Below, piece after piece: positions 24,895-34,846 of a stretch of 64,000 nucleotides of DNA; position 1 is the first letter of the stretch; each line of letters opens with the position of its first letter. Location of the stretch: NCBI RefSeq assembly GCF_014199195.1, contig NZ_JACIJE010000001.1, forward strand, positions 620,001-684,000, given 5' to 3'. The notes under the pieces are model-generated. The model saw only the letters and a program-made list of their open reading frames with translations. It was not told the DNA's origin and did not search any database. The position numbers were made by a program, and so were the translations under genes. The stretch is from Neoroseomonas alkaliterrae (GTDB taxonomy: Bacteria; Pseudomonadota; Alphaproteobacteria; Acetobacterales; Acetobacteraceae).

Positions 24895-25776
24895 TCAGGG
24901 CACAACGATGCGCAGCGGCCGCGGCGCGGGGCCGATGAAGGAGGGCAGCATGCCCGCCGCGTCGCCATCGGCCTGGACCGGCACGCCCTCGCCCGCGAGG
25001 CGCACCTCGCGCACCCGGCGCAGGCTGACCGAGGGCAGGCGCGGCAGCAGGCCGAGCGGCAGCGCCGCGCCGTAGCGCAGCGCCGCCAGCGCGCCGCCGT
25101 CGCGGAAAAGGGCGAGGTGGAAGCCCGGCTCGCGCGGATCAGCCCCGGGGGCCAGCAGGAAGCGCCCGGCATAGAGGCGCCCCTTGGTCACGATCACGCT
25201 GGCCGCCTCCAGCCCCTCGCCGTCGGCCTCCACGCGGATGGGCGGGAAGCGGTAGCGCGGCATCTCGCGCAGCGTCTGCAGCACATAGGCGCCCTTGCCG
25301 ATGGCGCGCTTGAGGCCGCCGGGCAGGTGATGCACCACCGCCGCGTCGAAGCCCGCACCGAGCATCTGCACGAACAGCAGCGCGCGCCCGTCCGGCCAGC
25401 GCGCGAGGCCCGGATGCAGCAGCGCGGTGCGGCCCATGGCGAGCACGGCGGCGGCACGCTCCGGCGCACGCGGCAGGCCGAGTTCGAGCGCCAGCACATT
25501 CGCCGTGCCGAGCGGCAGCACGCCGAGCGCCGAATCGGACCCCGCCATGCCGGCCGCGACCTCGGCGATGGTGCCGTCCCCGCCGGCGGCGACGATGATG
25601 CGCATGCCGCTCGCCGCCGCCTCCCGCGCCAGCGCCGAGGCATGGCCGCGATGGGCGGTCTCGGCGATCTCGGGCCGCATGCCGAGGCCGCGCAGCAGGT
25701 CGAGCGCGGCCAGCAGCCGGCGGCGGCGGCGCGCGCCCGCGGCGGGGTTGAAGACGATCAGCATGCGCGTCGGCAT
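24895..25776 (-). CDS. diacylglycerol kinase family lipid kinase (YegS/BmrU-like)
   Basis: A 293-residue kinase with NPAAG (res ~10), the nucleotide motif GGDGTIAEV (~res 64-72), LPLGTANVLALELGLP and LGAGFDAAVVH. These place it in the DAGK-catalytic/YegS family, which phosphorylates diacylglycerol or related lipids at the membrane face. The C-terminal PVQADGDAAGMLP strand is also typical. Divergent from the LpxH-like gene and next to a glycosyltransferase, it fits a small lipid-metabolism neighbourhood. Confidence 0.88.
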   Translation of the reverse strand: MPTRMLIVFNPAAGARRRRRLLAALDLLRGLGMRPEIAETAHRGHASALAREAAASGMRIIVAAGGDGTIAEVAAGMAGSDSALGVLPLGTANVLALELGLPRAPERAAAVLAMGRTALLHPGLARWPDGRALLFVQMLGAGFDAAVVHHLPGGLKRAIGKGAYVLQTLREMPRYRFPPIRVEADGEGLEAASVIVTKGRLYAGRFLLAPGADPREPGFHLALFRDGGALAALRYGAALPLGLLPRLPSVSLRRVREVRLAGEGVPVQADGDAAGMLPSFIGPAPRPLRIVVP

Positions 25777-25851
25777 GGGGCAGGGCTTCTGGCAGCGCGG
25801 CGATGACGATGCCGCGACGGCCCTGCGACGTCACGATGACAAGGGCCGCAT

Positions 25852-25863
25852 GCAAGGCCTTGC
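25852..25863. promoter_or_regulatory. palindrome GCAAGGCCTTGC in divergent gap
   Basis: The 216-base gap 25777-25992 between the divergent kinase and phosphoesterase genes contains this perfect 12-base palindrome, which could be an operator. No clear promoter hexamers or further gene are seen. Confidence 0.2.
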
Positions 25864-25992
25864 GCCGCATCCTTCATCCAAGATTCACGCGCGGGCCGCC
25901 CCGCCCGCGCTATCGCCCGCGCACCTGCAGCACGCCGCCGGGCCCGCGCGGGGCAAACCGCGCAGGCCGGCCGCGCACGGAGACCGCGCCGC

Positions 25993-26802
25993 ATGCACGA
26001 GGCCAGCCCGCGCCGCCGCTACCGCAGCATCTTCCTCTCGGACGTCCATCTCGGCACCCGGGGGGCGCGCTGCGACTTCCTGGCGGACTTCCTGCGGAAG
26101 GTGGAGTGCGAGCGCCTCTACCTCGTGGGCGACATCGTGGATGGCTGGCGGCTCAGGAAGTCCTGGTACTGGGATCCCGACCACGACGAGGTGATCCGCC
26201 TCGTGCTGCGCATGGCGCGCCACGGCACCGAGGTGACCTACATCCCCGGCAATCACGACGAGATCTTCCGCGACTGGCTCGGGCTCGAGATGGCGGGGGT
26301 GAGGCTGCAGCGCGAGGCGGTGCACCTCGCCGCCGACGGCCGCCGCTTCCTGGTGATCCATGGCGACGAGTTCGACGGGGTGATCCGCTACGCCAAGCTG
26401 CTCGCGCATCTCGGCGACTGGGCCTACGACTGGGCGCTGACGCTGAACCGCTGGTTCAACGCGGCGCGGCGGCGGCTCGGCTACCCCTACTGGTCGCTCA
26501 GCCAGTGGCTCAAGCGCCAGGTGAAGGAGGCGGTGAAGGCGATCGACCGCTTCGAGACCGCGCTCGCCGGCGAGGCGCGGCGCCGCGGCCTCGACGGCGT
26601 GATCTGCGGCCACATCCACCATGCCGAGATGCGCAGCGTGCAGGGCGTGCTCTACATGAACGACGGCGACTGGGTGGAATCCTGCACGGCGCTGGTCGAG
26701 CACGCGGACGGGCGGTTCGAGCTGGTGGACTGGGTGGCCGAGAACCGCCTCTCCTTCGCGCGGCCGCCGCGCCGCGCGGCGCAGGCGCTGCCGGCCGCCT
26801 GA
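25993..26802 (+). CDS. UDP-2,3-diacylglucosamine diphosphatase-like metallophosphoesterase (LpxH family)
   Basis: A 269-residue calcineurin-like phosphoesterase with all metal motifs: FLSDVHLG, VGDIVDGW, PGNHDE, IHGDEFD and CGHIHHAE. The spacing and the YDWALTLNRWFN insertion fit the LpxH-like subfamily that often sits beside a glycosyltransferase in alphaproteobacteria. Since LpxI rather than LpxH usually serves lipid A here, the true substrate may be another nucleotide-lipid. The next gene follows after 6 bases, so the two are co-transcribed. Confidence 0.87.
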   Translation: MHEASPRRRYRSIFLSDVHLGTRGARCDFLADFLRKVECERLYLVGDIVDGWRLRKSWYWDPDHDEVIRLVLRMARHGTEVTYIPGNHDEIFRDWLGLEMAGVRLQREAVHLAADGRRFLVIHGDEFDGVIRYAKLLAHLGDWAYDWALTLNRWFNAARRRLGYPYWSLSQWLKRQVKEAVKAIDRFETALAGEARRRGLDGVICGHIHHAEMRSVQGVLYMNDGDWVESCTALVEHADGRFELVDWVAENRLSFARPPRRAAQALPAA

Positions 26803-26808
26803 CGCGCC

Positions 26809-27873
26809 ATGGACGACGGCATGGCGGCGCTCGCCGCGGATTGCATCGGCGCGCGGCGCGGGCCCCTGCGCATCCTGATCGTCTCCGACGCCTGGTTCCC
26901 GCAGGTGAACGGCGTGGTGCGGACGCTCTCGATGGTGGTGGAGCATCTGCGCGCGGGCGGCGACACGGTCGAGGTGATCGGGCCGGACCGCTTCGCGAGC
27001 CTGCCGATGCCGGGCTATCCCGAGATCCGCCTCGCGCTCGCGCCGCGCCGCAGGCTTGCCCGGCTGGTCGAGGCCTTCGCGCCGGAGGTCGTGCACATCG
27101 CGACCGAAGGCCCGCTCGGCTGGGCGATGCGCGCGATCTGCCTCAGGCGCGGCTGGCCCTTCACCACCGCCTTCCACACGCGCTTCCCCGAATACCTGCA
27201 CGCGCGCACGCGCATCCCGCTCGGCTGGTCCTGGGCGGTGATGCGGCGTTTCCACGAGGCGGGCGCGGGCACCTTCGCGGCCACGCGCTCGCTGCGCGAG
27301 GAACTGGCGGCGCGGGGATTCACCAAGGTCAGGGCCTGGACCCGCGGCGTCGATCTCTCGCGCTTCCGCCCCGAGCCGCGCGAGGCGTGGGAGGGCCTGC
27401 CGCGGCCCGTGTTCCTCTATGCCGGCCGGGTGGCGGTGGAGAAGAACATCGCCGCCTTCCTCTCGCTCGACCTGCCGGGGACCAAGGTGGTGGTTGGCGA
27501 CGGGCCGGCGCGGGCGGGGCTGCAGGCGCGATTCCCCGAGGCGCATTTCACCGGCTACCGCGACAACGGGCTGCTCGCGCGCTCCTATGCCGGGGCGGAT
27601 GTCTTCGTCTTCCCCTCGCGCACCGACACCTTCGGGCTGGTGCTGCTGGAGGCGCTCGCCTCGGGCACGCCGGTCGCGGCCTTTCCGGTGACCGGGCCGC
27701 TCGATGTCATCACCGACCCGCGCGTCGGCGCGCTGGACGAGGACCTGCGCGCGGCCTGCCTGCGGGCGCTCGACTGCGACCGGGCGGCCTGCCGGGCGCA
27801 TGCGGAAGCCTGGTCGTGGGAGGCCTGCGCGGCACAGTTCCGCGCGACTCTGGTGCCTGTCGGCGCCGGGTGA
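26809..27873 (+). CDS. glycosyltransferase family 4 (mannosyl/glucosyl lipid type)
   Basis: A 354-residue GT-B glycosyltransferase. LRILIVSDAWFPQVNGVVRTL opens the N-terminal domain, HIATEGPLGWAMR and TTAFHTRFPEY are typical of the MgtA/PimB-like branch, FLYAGRVAVEKN starts the donor domain and FPSRTDTFGLVLLEALASG is the E-x7-E donor motif. It probably adds a sugar to a membrane lipid. Tandem with the LpxH-like gene; a shared convergent terminator with trxA follows. Confidence 0.9.
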   Translation: MDDGMAALAADCIGARRGPLRILIVSDAWFPQVNGVVRTLSMVVEHLRAGGDTVEVIGPDRFASLPMPGYPEIRLALAPRRRLARLVEAFAPEVVHIATEGPLGWAMRAICLRRGWPFTTAFHTRFPEYLHARTRIPLGWSWAVMRRFHEAGAGTFAATRSLREELAARGFTKVRAWTRGVDLSRFRPEPREAWEGLPRPVFLYAGRVAVEKNIAAFLSLDLPGTKVVVGDGPARAGLQARFPEAHFTGYRDNGLLARSYAGADVFVFPSRTDTFGLVLLEALASGTPVAAFPVTGPLDVITDPRVGALDEDLRAACLRALDCDRAACRAHAEAWSWEACAAQFRATLVPVGAG

Positions 27874-27877
27874 GAGA

Positions 27878-27894
27878 GGGCGGCGGCGCCGCCC
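27878..27894. terminator. convergent hairpin between glycosyltransferase and trxA
   Basis: GGGCGGC and GCCGCCC form a 7-bp stem with a 3-base loop, four bases after the glycosyltransferase stop and ten from the trxA stop. Confidence 0.5.
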
Positions 27895-27904
27895 CCCGCC
27901 AGGA

Positions 27905-28237
27905 TCACTCGCCGATGGCGCCGGAGATCCAGGCCTTCAGCGCCCCCTTGGGCAGGGCGCCGACCTTCGTCTCGATCGGCTTGCCGTCCTTGAACAGGAT
28001 CAGCGTGGGGATGCCGCGCACCGCGTATTCGTTCGGCGTCATCGGGTTGTCGTCCACGTTCACCTTCGCCACCGTCAGCTTGCCGGCGTATTCGCTGGCG
28101 ATCTCGTCGAGGATCGGAGCGACCATGCGGCAGGGGCCGCACCATTCGGCCCAGAAATCCACGAGCACCGGGCCGGGGGCTTCCAGCACGTCCTGGCGGA
28201 AGGTGTCGTCGGACACGGATTTGGTCAGCTCACCCAT
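27905..28237 (-). CDS. trxA: thioredoxin TrxA
   Basis: A 110-residue thioredoxin with active site [10 protein letters not shown] (~res 29-38), the cis-Pro loop [12 protein letters not shown] and the C-terminal helix. It is a cytosolic disulphide reductase recycled by thioredoxin reductase. GGAG lies ten bases before the ATG. It sits downstream of the RND pump genes but a hairpin (28261-28281) separates them. Confidence 0.95.
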   Translation of the reverse strand: MGELTKSVSDDTFRQDVLEAPGPVLVDFWAEWCGPCRMVAPILDEIASEYAGKLTVAKVNVDDNPMTPNEYAVRGIPTLILFKDGKPIETKVGALPKGALKAWISGAIGE

Positions 28238-28260
28238 CGGGGGGGGTCTCCATTACGCGG

Positions 28261-28281
28261 GCGGGGGCGGAAGGCCCCCGC
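28261..28281 (-). terminator. hairpin after the RND permease gene
   Basis: GCGGGGGC and GCCCCCGC form a perfect 8-bp stem with a 5-base loop, between the RND permease stop and trxA. Confidence 0.5.
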
Positions 28282-28316
28282 GGTTGCATCAGACATCGGG
28301 CGGCGGCGCGCACGGG

Positions 28317-31300
28317 TCAAGCATGGGGGGCGGCGGCCTCGCCCGCCCCGGCGGGGCGGCGCCCGAAGAGGGTCGCCTTGATCCGCTCGCGCAGGGTCTG
28401 GAACACCACGTAGAGCATCGGGATCATGAAGACGCCGAGGGTCGCGGCCGCGATCATGCCCCAGAAGACCGGCGTGCCGACGGCGCGGCGGCTGATCTCG
28501 GAGGCGCCTTCGGCGACCACCAGCGGGAGCAGCCCGAGGATGAAGGCGAAGGAGGTCATCATCACCGCGCGGAAACGCAGCCTGGCGCCCAGCGCCGCGG
28601 CCTCCCGGATGGACTTGCCGTGGCGCTCGCGCTGTTCCTTGGCGAATTCGATGATCAGGATGCCGTTCTTCGCCGCGAGCGCGATCAGCACCACGATGCC
28701 GACCTGGGCGTAGAGGTCGAGCGCCAGCCCCGCCGGCCCGATCGAGACCATCGCCCCCAGCACGCCGACCGTGACGGAGAGCAGCACCGGCACCGGGATG
28801 GTCCAGGATTCGTAGAGGCCGACGAGGAACAGGAAGGCGAAGAGCACGGCCAGCGCGAGGATGGTGCCGGTCTGCCCTGCCGCCGCCTTCTCCTGGAAGG
28901 CGGTGCCGGTCCATTCGAAGGCGTAGCCGGCCGGCAGCGTGGCGTTGGCGACGCGCTCCATCGCCGCCAGCGCATCGCCCGAGGAGCGGCCCGGCGCGGG
29001 CTCGCCGTTGATCGTCAGGCTGCGGACATTGTTGTAGCGGATGATGGATTGCGGGCCGAACTCGATGCGCGCCTCGGCCAGCGCGCGCAGCGGCACCATC
29101 TCCCCGTCGCGGTTGCGCACATGCACGCGGTAGATGTCGGGGATGCCGGCGCGGTCGCCCTGCTCGGCCTGCAGGCTGACCTTCCAGGTGCGACCGAACA
29201 GGTTGAAGTCGTTGACATAGGCGCCGCCCATGGCGGCCGAGAGCGCCTGGAAGATGTCGTTCAGCGAGACGCCGAGCACCTGCGCCCGGTCGCGGTCGAT
29301 CTCGAGGAAGACCGAGGGCGTGTTCGCCGCGAAGGTCGAGAAGACGCGCGTCAGCGCCGGGTCCTGGTTGGCCGCGAGCACGAGGGCGCGCATCACCGCC
29401 GCCATTTCCGGGATCGGCCGGCCCTCGAGGTTCTGCAGCTGGAACTCGAAGCCTCCGGCGGTGCCGAGGCCCGCGATCGGCGGCAGGTTGAAGGGGATGA
29501 CGCGGGCCGGCACGTCGTTGGTGCGGGCGATGGTCTGCGCGATCAGCGCATTGACGCCGAGTTCGGGCGTGGTGCGCTCGGCGAAGGGCTTCAGCGTCGC
29601 GATGATGATGGCGGCGTTGGACTGCGCGAGGCCGCCGAGCAGCGAATAGCCGCTGATCACCATCACGTCCTGGACGCCGGGGATGCCGCGGATGGTGGCA
29701 CCCACCTGCTCGGCGATCTCGCGCGTGCGGTTGAGCGAGGCGCCGTCGGGCAGCGCCACCTCCCCGAAGAAGGCGCCCTGGTCCTCCTGCGGCAGGAAGC
29801 CGGTGGGCGTGCGGGAGCCGACGCCGACGATGCCGGCCATGAACACGGCAAGCAGCAGGATCGAGACGAAGGCCTTGCGCACCAGCCGCGCGACCACCGC
29901 CGCGTAGCCGTCCCGCACCCGGTCTATGCCGCGCGAGATGCGGCCCATGATGCCCCTGCGCGGCCCGTGATGGGCCGAGAGCAGCACGGCGCAGAGCGCG
30001 GGCGAGAGCGTCAGCGCATTGACCGCGGAGAAGAACATCCCCACCGAGACGACGACGGCGAACTGGCGGAACAGCTCGCCCGAGATGCCGGGGATGAAGG
30101 CGAGCGGCACGAAGACCGAGAGCAGCACGAGCGTGATGGCGATGATCGGCGCCGTGATGCCCTCCATCGCCGCCTTGGTGGCCTCGGCGACCGAGAGCGA
30201 ATGGTCCTCCTCCATCTTCGCCTCGACCGCCTCGACCACAACGATGGCGTCGTCCACAACGATGCCGATGGCGAGCACCATGGCCAGCAGCGAGACGGTG
30301 TTGGCCGAATAGCCCATCGCGTTCATCACCACGAAGGTCGCGATCAGGCTGACCGGCACGGCGATGAGCGGGATCAGCGTGGCGCGGACCGAGCCGAGGA
30401 ACAGGAAGACCACCAGCACGACGAGGACGAAGGCCTCGATCAGCGTGTGGATCACCACCTCGATCGTCAGCTTGACGAAGGTGGTGGTGTCGTAGGTGAC
30501 GCCGTATTCCATCCCCGGCGGGAAGCGGGAGGCGAGGTCGCGCATGGTGCGCGCCACCGCATCCGCCGTGCCGACCGCATTGGCGCCGGGCGCGAGGTAG
30601 ATCTGGATGCCCACCGCCGGCTGGCCGTTCAACGTCATCGCCTGGTCCTGGTTCCAGGCGCCGAGCTCGATCCGCGCGACGTCGCGCACGCGCAGCACCG
30701 ACCCGTCGGCATTGGCGCGCACCAGGATCGCGCCGAACTCCTCCACGCTCTGGAGCCGGCCGGTGGTGCGGATGTTGAGCTGGTAGGAGGTGTCGTCGCT
30801 CGCCGGCTGCGCGCCGATGCGCCCCAATGGCGCGACCTGGTTCTGCGCGCGGATCGCGCCCACGATGTCCGCCGGCGTGAGGCCCAGCGCGGTGAGGCGG
30901 TCCGTCTCGAACCAGATGCGCATGGCGTAGTCGCGCGTGCCGAACATCGCCACATCGCCAACGCCCGGCACGCGCTTGAGCACGTCGAGGATGTTGATCG
31001 TCGCGTAGTTCGACAGGAACAGCGTGTCCAGCGCTCCGGCCGGCGAGCGCAGCGTGATCACCTGCAGCATGGCCGAGGAGCGCTTGCGCACCGTCAGGCC
31101 CTGGCGCTGCACCTCCTCGGGCAGTTGCGCCAGCGCCAGCTGCACGCGGTTGTTCACGTTGGTGGTGTTCTGGTCCGGGTCCGTGCCCACGCGGAAGGAG
31201 ACGGTGAGGTTGTAGGACCCGTCATTGCCCGAGGTGGACCGCATGTAGATCATGTTGTCCACGCCGTTGACCTGGCTCTCGATCGGCTGGGCGATGGTCG

Positions 31301-31478
31301 CTTCCACCACCTCGGCCGAGGCGCCGGGGAAATAGGCCGTGACCGAGACCTGCGGCGGCACGATGTCGGGGAACTGCGCCACCGGGATCTGCCGCAGGGA
31401 GACCAGCCCCGCGATGGTCATGACGATGGCGATGACGACCGCAAGGCGCGGCCGGTCCACGAAGACCTTGCTGATCAT
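28317..31478 (-). CDS. RND multidrug efflux permease (HAE1 family, AcrB/MexF-like)
   Basis: A 1,053-residue inner-membrane proton/drug antiporter of the HAE1 type. The N-terminus [20 protein letters not shown] is the usual first segment; [18 protein letters not shown] (~res 405-422) carries the paired Asp of the proton relay in TM4; GTGTAG-like and [20 protein letters not shown] match the porter domain; [13 protein letters not shown] and the final [12 protein letters not shown] end the second TM bundle. The length is normal. It follows its fusion protein by four bases. No TolC-like gene and no adjacent TetR-type regulator are in the window. Confidence 0.94.
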   Translation of the reverse strand: MISKVFVDRPRLAVVIAIVMTIAGLVSLRQIPVAQFPDIVPPQVSVTAYFPGASAEVVEATIAQPIESQVNGVDNMIYMRSTSGNDGSYNLTVSFRVGTDPDQNTTNVNNRVQLALAQLPEEVQRQGLTVRKRSSAMLQVITLRSPAGALDTLFLSNYATINILDVLKRVPGVGDVAMFGTRDYAMRIWFETDRLTALGLTPADIVGAIRAQNQVAPLGRIGAQPASDDTSYQLNIRTTGRLQSVEEFGAILVRANADGSVLRVRDVARIELGAWNQDQAMTLNGQPAVGIQIYLAPGANAVGTADAVARTMRDLASRFPPGMEYGVTYDTTTFVKLTIEVVIHTLIEAFVLVVLVVFLFLGSVRATLIPLIAVPVSLIATFVVMNAMGYSANTVSLLAMVLAIGIVVDDAIVVVEAVEAKMEEDHSLSVAEATKAAMEGITAPIIAITLVLLSVFVPLAFIPGISGELFRQFAVVVSVGMFFSAVNALTLSPALCAVLLSAHHGPRRGIMGRISRGIDRVRDGYAAVVARLVRKAFVSILLLAVFMAGIVGVGSRTPTGFLPQEDQGAFFGEVALPDGASLNRTREIAEQVGATIRGIPGVQDVMVISGYSLLGGLAQSNAAIIIATLKPFAERTTPELGVNALIAQTIARTNDVPARVIPFNLPPIAGLGTAGGFEFQLQNLEGRPIPEMAAVMRALVLAANQDPALTRVFSTFAANTPSVFLEIDRDRAQVLGVSLNDIFQALSAAMGGAYVNDFNLFGRTWKVSLQAEQGDRAGIPDIYRVHVRNRDGEMVPLRALAEARIEFGPQSIIRYNNVRSLTINGEPAPGRSSGDALAAMERVANATLPAGYAFEWTGTAFQEKAAAGQTGTILALAVLFAFLFLVGLYESWTIPVPVLLSVTVGVLGAMVSIGPAGLALDLYAQVGIVVLIALAAKNGILIIEFAKEQRERHGKSIREAAALGARLRFRAVMMTSFAFILGLLPLVVAEGASEISRRAVGTPVFWGMIAAATLGVFMIPMLYVVFQTLRERIKATLFGRRPAGAGEAAAPHA

Positions 31479-31482
31479 GGGC

Positions 31483-32661
31483 TCAGCCGCCGCGCGCGGG
31501 GTTCGCCGGCGCGGCGCCGGGCGGCGGCGCCTCGCGCGGGCGCGGTGTCACGGGCTGGCCGGGGCGGGCGCGCTGGGATCCCTCGACGATGATCAGCTGC
31601 CCGGGTTCGAGCCCCTCGCTCACCACATTCTGCCCCGCCGGCCCCTGGGCGAGCCGCACGCGCCTGATCTCGACGCGGTTCCCCTCCCCCACCACCAGGA
31701 CGAAGGGTCCCTGCTGGTCGATCTGCACCGCCGCCTGCGGGATGACGATGGCCTGCTGCGGCCGGGCCTCGCGCAGCACCACCGTGACCGCCTGGCCGTC
31801 GGTCAGCAGCCGCTGCGGGTTCGGCACCGAGGCGACGACGGTGACCGAATCGGTCGAGCGGTTCGCCGCCACGTCCACGAATTCGAGCCGCCCGGCGGTC
31901 TCCAGCAGCGAGCCGTCCGGCAGGCGCACCAGCACTTCGGTGGTGGCGGCCGCGGATGGTCCGCCCTCGGCCGCGGCGCGGCGCACGCGCAGCAGCTCGC
32001 GCTGCGTGACCGGGAAGCTGACGCGGATCGGGTCGTCGCGCACCACGGTCACGAGCACGCCGGAATCCGGCCCCACCACATTGCCCGGGCTGAGCGGCGA
32101 GCGCCCGGCGCGGCCGTCGAAGACCGCCCGGATCTCGGTGTAGCCGTACTGGATGCGCGCCTGCTCGAGCTGCGCGCGGGCGGCGGCGAGCGCGCCCTGC
32201 GCCTCGCCCTCGGCGGCGATGCGCGCGTCGAGTTCGGCCTGCGGGATGTTGTTTGTGCGCACCAGCTCCCGCCCGCGCTCGACCTGCAGGGAGGCGTTGC
32301 GCAGCTCGGCCTCGGCGCGCTGGACATTGGCCTGCCGCAGCGCGACCTCGGCGGCGAAGGGGGGCTGCTCGATGGTGAAGAGCAGATCCCCGGCCTTCAC
32401 CCGGTCGCCCTCGTTGAAATGGCGGGCGTAGAGGAAGCCGGTGACGCGGGCGCGGACCTCGAGCTTGTCGATCGCCTCGGCCCGGCCGATGAACTCGGCG
32501 GTGGGCGCGATGGGCTGGCGCTCGACGCGGGCGACGATGACCGCGGGCGGCGCCCCGGCCGGCTGCTGCGCCGGCGCCTGGTCCTTGCAGGAGGCCAGCA
32601 CGCCGAGCGCCGCCGCCAGCACCAGCGGCGCCCCGCGCCGCCTCCTCACGCCGCGCATCAT
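31483..32661 (-). CDS. RND efflux periplasmic adaptor (membrane fusion protein)
   Basis: A 392-residue adaptor of the AcrA/MexE type, with a lipobox signal ([11 protein letters not shown]). The lipoyl half-motifs are [31 protein letters not shown] and [21 protein letters not shown] around a helical hairpin (res ~100-155); a beta-barrel and a Pro-rich, probably disordered C-terminus follow. ATG 32661 (with a second ATG next) is preceded by GGGGGTGG. It forms a two-gene operon with the permease. Confidence 0.92.
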   Translation of the reverse strand: MMRGVRRRRGAPLVLAAALGVLASCKDQAPAQQPAGAPPAVIVARVERQPIAPTAEFIGRAEAIDKLEVRARVTGFLYARHFNEGDRVKAGDLLFTIEQPPFAAEVALRQANVQRAEAELRNASLQVERGRELVRTNNIPQAELDARIAAEGEAQGALAAARAQLEQARIQYGYTEIRAVFDGRAGRSPLSPGNVVGPDSGVLVTVVRDDPIRVSFPVTQRELLRVRRAAAEGGPSAAATTEVLVRLPDGSLLETAGRLEFVDVAANRSTDSVTVVASVPNPQRLLTDGQAVTVVLREARPQQAIVIPQAAVQIDQQGPFVLVVGEGNRVEIRRVRLAQGPAGQNVVSEGLEPGQLIIVEGSQRARPGQPVTPRPREAPPPGAAPANPARGG

Positions 32662-32801
32662 GCGATCACCACCCCCACAAGGCGGGGAAGGGTTGCATGG
32701 CGGCAGGGGGCGCCACAATGCCCGAGCGGGGCGGCGGGTTTGGGCGCCGCGCGGGCCCGTGCTAGGGCGCGGGCCGTGACACTCCGCCGCCGCATGCGCC
32801 C

Positions 32802-33479
32802 ATGGCGAAGCGCCTGATCCGCCACCCCGTCGTGCAGGGCGCGCTGGCGCGCCTGATCGCGCTCTATCTCAGCCTGGTCTGGGCCACGACGCGCTGGACC
32901 CTGGTGGGGGAGGAGCATGCGCGCGCCCATGCCGACCGGCCGATGATCCTCGCCTTCTGGCACGAGCGGCTGCCGCTCGCGGCGCTGGGCTGGCGGCTGC
33001 TGGCGCGGCGGGTGCCGCAGCGGGCGGGGCGGCGGGCGCAGGTGCTGATATCGCGCCACCGCGACGGGCGGCTGATCGCAACCGCCGTCCGGCCCTTCGG
33101 GATCGAGGTGGTCCATGCCTCTACATCGAAGGGCGGTGCCGCGGGGTTGCGGGGGCTCCTGCGGATCCTGGCCGGCGGCGGGGTCGCGGTGATCACGCCG
33201 GACGGGCCGCGCGGGCCGGCGCGCGTCGCCGCGCCGGGTGTCGCGCAGCTCGCCGCCCTGTCCGGGGTGCCGGTGCTGCCCTGCGGCATTGCCTCGTCGC
33301 GGATGCGGCTGGCCGGCTCGTGGGACCGGATGCGCTTCCCGCTGCCCTTCGCGCGAGGCGTGGCGGTGATGGGCGCGCCCGTGCCGGTGCCGCGGGACGG
33401 GGCCGAGGCGGCGCTGCCGGCCATCGCCGCCGCGCTGACCGAGGCCTGCGAGCGCGCCGACGCGCTGGTTCGCGCATGA
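32802..33479 (+). CDS. lysophospholipid acyltransferase family protein (DUF374)
   Basis: A 225-residue membrane-bound acyltransferase of the DUF374 group: ILAFWHERLPLAAL holds the conserved His, ISRHRDGRLIATAVRPFGI and TSKGGAAGLRGLL follow, and GGVAVITPDGPRGPARV is the second hallmark. In alphaproteobacteria this gene regularly precedes waaA and is thought to acylate lipid A. It overlaps waaA by four bases, forming a lipid A/core operon. Confidence 0.87.
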   Translation: MAKRLIRHPVVQGALARLIALYLSLVWATTRWTLVGEEHARAHADRPMILAFWHERLPLAALGWRLLARRVPQRAGRRAQVLISRHRDGRLIATAVRPFGIEVVHASTSKGGAAGLRGLLRILAGGGVAVITPDGPRGPARVAAPGVAQLAALSGVPVLPCGIASSRMRLAGSWDRMRFPLPFARGVAVMGAPVPVPRDGAEAALPAIAAALTEACERADALVRA

Positions 33480-34846
33480 GCCTGCTCGCCGCCGTCTGGC
33501 GCCTCGCGGCATCGGCCGCCGCGCCGGCCCTGCCGGCCTATCTCCGCCGCCGCGCCCGGCGCGGCAAGGAGGTGCCGGGGCGCATCGCCGAACGCTTCGG
33601 GGAGGGCGCGGCGCGGCCCGGCGGCACGCTGCTCTGGCTGCATGCGGCGAGCGTGGGGGAGATGCTCTCCCTCCTGCCGCTGCTCGAGGCGCTGGGCCGC
33701 GCCGCGCCGGGGCTGCACTTCCTGATGACGACCGGCACGCGGACCTCGGCCGAGCTGCTGGAGCGCCGGCTGCCGGAGGCGCTGGCGCCGCGCGTGGCGC
33801 ATCGCTTCGTGCCGCTCGACGTGCCGGCCTGGGTGGCGCGCTTCCTCGATGGCTGGCGGCCCGATGCGGCGGTCTTCGCGGAATCGGAGCTGTGGCCCAA
33901 CCTGATCGCCGCGACGGCGGCGCGCGGCGTGCCGCTGGCGCTGGTGAATGCGCGCATGTCCGACCGCTCCCTGCGCTGGTGGCGCCGCGCGCCCGGCCTT
34001 GCGCGGGAGGTGCTCGCGCCCTTCGCGCTGGTGCTGGCGCAGACCGAGGCCGACGCGGCGCGCTTCCGCGCCCTCGGCGCCCCGGCGCGGTGCCTCGGCA
34101 ACCTGAAATACGCCGCGCCGCCGCTGCCGGCCGATGCGGCGGAAATGGAGCGGCTGCGGGGCGTGTTCGGCGGCCGGCCGGCCTGGGTCGCGGCGAGCAC
34201 GCATCCGGGCGAGGAGGCGGTCGTGCTCGCGGCGCATCGCCGCCTTGCCGCCGCCCATCCCGGGCTGCTGAGCGTGATCGTGCCCCGCCACCCCGAGCGC
34301 GGGCCGGAGGTCGCCGCGCTGGCGCAGGGCCTCGGCGTGGCGCGGCGCGCGGCGGGCGAGGATCCGGGGCCGGACACGGCGGTCCTGGTGGCCGACACGC
34401 TGGGGGAGCTCGGGCTGTTCTATCGCCTGGCGGCCTGCGCCTTCGTCGGCGGGTCGCTCGTCGCGCATGGCGGCCAGAATCCGCTGGAGCCCGCGCGGCT
34501 GCGCTGCCCGGTGCTGCTCGGCCCGCATGTGTGGAACTTCGCCGAGATCGTGGAGCGCATGGCGGCGGCGGGCGGGCTCACCCGGATCGTGCCCGGAACG
34601 GACCCGGCCGCCGCGCTGGCCGAGGCGGTTTCGGCCATGCTATCGACTCCCGAGCGGGGGCGGGCTCAGGCCGAGGCCGCCTTCGCGGTGGCGGCCGAGG
34701 AGGCCGGCCTGCCGGAGCGGATCGCCGCGGCGCTGCTGCCGCTGCTTCCGCCGACCGATGCGACGGCCCTGCCGGAGGGCCGGAACCTGGCGGGGCCGGC
34801 GCTGGCCGGCCCGCCGGCAACGAGGATTGTTGACGAAGGGAATTGA
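33476..34846 (+). CDS. waaA: 3-deoxy-D-manno-octulosonic acid transferase (Kdo transferase)
   Basis: A 456-residue GT30 enzyme that adds Kdo from CMP-Kdo to lipid IVA at the inner membrane. It shows LLWLHAASVGEMLSLLPLL (with the catalytic Glu), PLDVPAWVARFLDGWRPDAAVFAESELWPNLI, ARMSDRSLRWW, GNLKYAAPPLP and FVGGSLVAHGGQNPLEPA. Slightly longer than usual because of a Pro/Ala-rich tail. Overlaps both neighbours, so it is co-translated with the acyltransferase and lpxK. Confidence 0.94.
   Translation: MSLLAAVWRLAASAAAPALPAYLRRRARRGKEVPGRIAERFGEGAARPGGTLLWLHAASVGEMLSLLPLLEALGRAAPGLHFLMTTGTRTSAELLERRLPEALAPRVAHRFVPLDVPAWVARFLDGWRPDAAVFAESELWPNLIAATAARGVPLALVNARMSDRSLRWWRRAPGLAREVLAPFALVLAQTEADAARFRALGAPARCLGNLKYAAPPLPADAAEMERLRGVFGGRPAWVAASTHPGEEAVVLAAHRRLAAAHPGLLSVIVPRHPERGPEVAALAQGLGVARRAAGEDPGPDTAVLVADTLGELGLFYRLAACAFVGGSLVAHGGQNPLEPARLRCPVLLGPHVWNFAEIVERMAAAGGLTRIVPGTDPAAALAEAVSAMLSTPERGRAQAEAAFAVAAEEAGLPERIAAALLPLLPPTDATALPEGRNLAGPALAGPPATRIVDEGN

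Noticed and set aside
25803-31592. A plus-strand open frame of ~1,900 codons across the glycosyltransferase and RND genes.
   Set aside because: It runs antisense to the RND permease and out of frame with the phosphoesterase and glycosyltransferase; its translation is Arg/Ala/Pro/His-rich with no domain. Long antisense frames are normal in DNA of this GC content.
28317-32661. Treating trxA as part of the RND operon.
   Set aside because: An 8-bp stem hairpin (28261-28281) and a separate ribosome site lie between them.
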